Below are positions 41,515 to 64,000 of a stretch of 64,000 nt of DNA, in pieces; position 1 is the first letter of the stretch, and the number at the start of each line of letters is the position of its first letter. Position numbers and translations under genes: made by a program. The DNA is from Brienomyrus brachyistius (taxonomy: Eukaryota; Chordata; Actinopteri; Osteoglossiformes; Mormyridae). The stretch covers positions 12,263,642 through 12,327,641 of the forward strand of contig NC_064548.1 in NCBI RefSeq assembly GCF_023856365.1. Reading direction: 5' to 3'. The notes beneath the pieces were generated by a model, which was not told where the DNA came from, did no database searches, and was given only the letters and a program-made list of their open reading frames with translations.

Positions 41515-43659
41515 TGGTTAAATCAAAATCAGGTATGTTTTACACCACTATTGATCTATCGGTGAGGTCAAAGATTACTGGAAGCGCTTCTTGGTTTCTA
41601 ACAATGTTAAGGATTCCCTGGTGATGGTTTACAGGTGATGTGCAATTTCTTATTGCCGTATTTTACACTATACCACTGTACATTTTATACCTCATGCGGT
41701 TAGGAGAAGGGCCATCTGCTTAGTAAAGGTGTCATTGAATGGATAATATAAAGTGTGTTTTCATGTGTCATGTTTTGATTTGCTTGAAGCACCTCTGTTC
41801 ATTATGGAATGGGCTTGACAGTGGGTGATGTCATGGGCTTTTGTGATGATATTCTCACTGTTGTGAGAAGCGAGCAAACCTACCTGCAGTCTACATACAA
41901 GACTACCCTTTTTATCAAATGGTTTACTGCACTGTTTCTCAGTCCAGTCCTCGGAGACTCCCAGACAGTCCACATTTGTGTTTGCTCCAAGTGCACAATC
42001 TAGAACGCTGACTACTTAATCAAGGCGTGTTCAGAGCTGGCAGGGAGCAGAAATGGGGACTGTCTGGGAGTGGCTGGGTTGAGAAACACTGGTTTACAGG
42101 ATAGTATGTGAATGTTTCAAGATTACATTATCTTGTCATAATGGCTAGGATCAATTTATTTTTACTTGGTTTTAAAGACCCCTAACTAAGGTATTTTCAG
42201 AGCCAGTAATTCTCCACCATCTTGCGTCTCGAAGATCTCTAACATCAATACAGAATTCCAATCGCAAAGAAGTTTCTTTTACTGTCAGCTGGAGCTTTTT
42301 GGAGTAACATGGGGACATGCCAATAACTTGGTGTTTAGCTCCCTCTGATGGATAATTAATGAATTACACTACCAACCAGACTGATCCTTTCTCAGACCAA
42401 ACAAATACTGAGTTGTTACCACTCAAAATAGCCGGAAGTCTTCAGGATATGGGATCCACATGTGCTAGAGGGATAAGCCACTAAGCTTCCTCAGGGGGGT
42501 TGTAAATTACCTAGCAGTATTGATCTCTAATCCTAATAGTTTTTTCAGCTGTATCCCAGTAATGTTTCACTGCTGTAAGCTGGATTCAGTGTGATTCCTG
42601 GCTCTGTTGCTGGACAATCCCAGCTTTGATACATGCATTGTTATCCTGCTGAAAGATCCCATTCACAGATGTGCTACTGTCATAAAGGGATATATTTTAC
42701 TCCCTGTACCATTCAGATGTTGCTTTGTTCATATGAAGGAACTCTGTGTGTGAAATCAGACCTAACACCATCACAGCACCAGCCTCCAGCAATCTGCCTT
42801 GCTGACACCCAGCAAAATGAGGCCCAGGAATTGGCTTTCTGCAATATCTTGCTCCCTTCAAGCAGCATTAACCAGCAAGAACTGTCTATTGTCTCTTCAT
42901 ATCTCTGAAACCACACATTATTGTTGGATGGTCTCTCCTATGCCTGACAATGTTCTGCGTTGTCTTTCAGAGAGTTGGGTTTTTTTTCTTGCTTTTCTGG
43001 TGCATATCACAGATTTCCTACTTTCTTCGAATAATACGTCATGCATACTTGATGCTGTTGCTGACTGACAGGTACCGGGACTTCAGGGAATGAAGTCTAC
43101 ATAATATACTGACCAAGCAGTTCATAGAAAATTTACATTCAGCTAAATTGCTCATTAATGTTGATTTTGATTCATTTTATACACTTCTTTATTACAACTT
43201 AATCTGACAAATTTTTGTTATTGTTAATGTTTATTTTTAAACTAAAACGGCATGGATTTTAGACCTAAAGCACATCCAGCTAATCAGGGTTACCCCTAGA
43301 GATTTTGCATATCATGAAAGCGCATCATATTGGGCTCTCAACCAAAGCCAATATAATTATGCACAATGTTTTAGGAATCGTTCTAACCCCCCGTTACGGC
43401 GCTCCTGCAGCTAACATAAAAATTACACCCCAGTGGGTGGTTGGAGGGAGGGGGCCATTTGAATCCTACTGGGAGGAGGATCATAAAGTTCGTCAACAAA
43501 CTGAGAAAACGTCATTTATATAATAATTAGTGGTTATCATTAGCATACGTGTTTAAAAAAACCGTGTACGACAGAAACATGCCCGTTTGTGAATTACAAA
43601 TTCCAGAAGACTTTCCAGCAGTATTCAAATGAAAGGAAAAAAATGAATATATTACGATG
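41515..43659. other. intergenic region between cycs and pde11a
   Basis: Holds a hAT-like MITE at 41930-42091 and, at 42630-42800, a diverged piece of the widespread fish repeat containing GTTATCCTGCTGAAAGATCC and ACACCATCACAGCACCAGCC. No exon seen. Confidence 0.65.
41930..42091. mobile_element. hAT-like MITE with 8-bp target duplication
   Basis: Ends CACTGTTTCTCAGTCCAG and, reverse-complemented, CAGTGTTTCTCAACCCAG; both arms also share ACTCCCAGACAGTCC. Flanks GTTTACTG (41922-41929) and GTTTACAG (42092-42099) match 7/8. 162 bp. Confidence 0.8.
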
Positions 43660-44102
43660 ACGGAGCCGAGCCGGCGAAATACAAACCTTCCCCGGCGCCC
43701 ACGTCACGCCGGCTCCGGGGAGGATCCGCTCGCTCTCCTCACTGGTCCAGCTCAGCGGCAGCGCAGCCTCGGCGCACCGAACAACTCAGACTGAAAGGAG
43801 GGCACAGAGCTTTCTTGAACCCCGACATCAAAGGCAACACATCAGGACGAAAAGTAGGAGTCTGCCTTGAGGAAAATGGATAAATGGACGGCGATCATTT
43901 CCCCCCGCAGAACCGGTTCCCTTGTGCCTCCTGTACTTCTTCTAACGGCATGATTTGGAGGATATACATTTTCAGAAATAGGTAGTTCTCAGTGACTCTT
44001 AATTAAAACATTCTTAAATGCATTTATTTGCATGTAAAGTGGGAATTTCTTCGCCATAGATGCCCATACGTTATGTGATCTTGAACCAGCGACACTATAG
44101 AC
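43660..44102 (+). promoter_or_regulatory. pde11a: pde11a CpG-rich promoter and 5' UTR
   Basis: 43660-43800 is dense in CpG and GC-rich (GAGCCGAGCCGGCG, CGCCGGCTCCGGGG) inside AT-rich flanks, with an ACGTCA CRE half-site at 43701-43706. No TATA box. From about 43800 to the ATG the sequence looks like a 5' UTR. It contains a short upstream ORF, ATG 43876 to TGA 43951-43953 (25 codons). Transcription start not determined. Confidence 0.55.
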
Positions 44103-63795
<19,693 letters not shown>

Positions 63796-64000
63796 GTACT
63801 GTCCCCCCACCACTGTCCATCAGTGTGCTCCATGCCGCCCCCTGCAGGGCTGACACAATGGCATTAACGCCCGTATCGGCTGTCGGAAAGAAAGCGAGAG
63901 TGTTCATTAAGAAGAAAAGCAAAGGCCAGCTCACTGATTATATTGTATTTGTTGTTGTGTTGTACAGTGAGTGGCAGTCAGCTTCAGTGTACTAATAAAT

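Overview
The window is nuclear DNA of a ray-finned fish. The evidence is three spliced protein-coding genes with vertebrate-type exons and GT-AG introns, many tRNA-derived SINEs with GGAT/TCCA tails, hAT-like MITEs and microsatellites. The cytochrome c is 104 residues and ends in KSATS, as in teleosts, not KATNE as in mammals. The SINE style weakly suggests an osteoglossomorph, but I cannot fix the species. There is no bacterial, viral or CRISPR content.

Layout. (1) 1275-24083, minus strand: 21 consecutive coding exons of an OSBP-related lipid-transfer protein, best matched to ORP6 (osbpl6). They give 863 complete codons from the chosen ATG. The last exon (about 35 residues) lies beyond the left edge. 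A possible non-coding first exon and promoter lies near 35.8-36.1 kb. (2) 40.1-41.5 kb, plus strand: cycs, somatic cytochrome c, with a 5'-UTR exon, two coding exons and an upstream cluster of NRF-1-like, E-box, CRE-like and ETS motifs. (3) 44103-63795, plus strand: the first eight coding exons (500 codons) of pde11a, the dual cAMP/cGMP phosphodiesterase 11A. They cover the long N-terminus, GAF-A and most of GAF-B; the catalytic HD domain lies beyond the right edge.

The rest is intron and intergenic DNA with SINE, MITE and LINE remnants and simple repeats. Two insertions can be dated relative to their surroundings from target-site duplications: a SINE at 20345-20692 and a palindromic MITE at 58 kb that split a 33-bp minisatellite.

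The genes do not form a pathway. ORP6 moves sterol or phosphoinositide at ER contact sites, cytochrome c carries respiratory electrons and triggers the apoptosome, and PDE11A hydrolyses cyclic nucleotides. What joins them is conserved synteny: osbpl6-cycs-pde11a matches the mammalian Osbpl6-Cyct-Pde11a block as I remember it. I found no previously undescribed system. The items most worth a second look are the cycs locus identity and its Leu36, the MITE-in-minisatellite, and the weak splice donor beside a long tetranucleotide repeat in pde11a.
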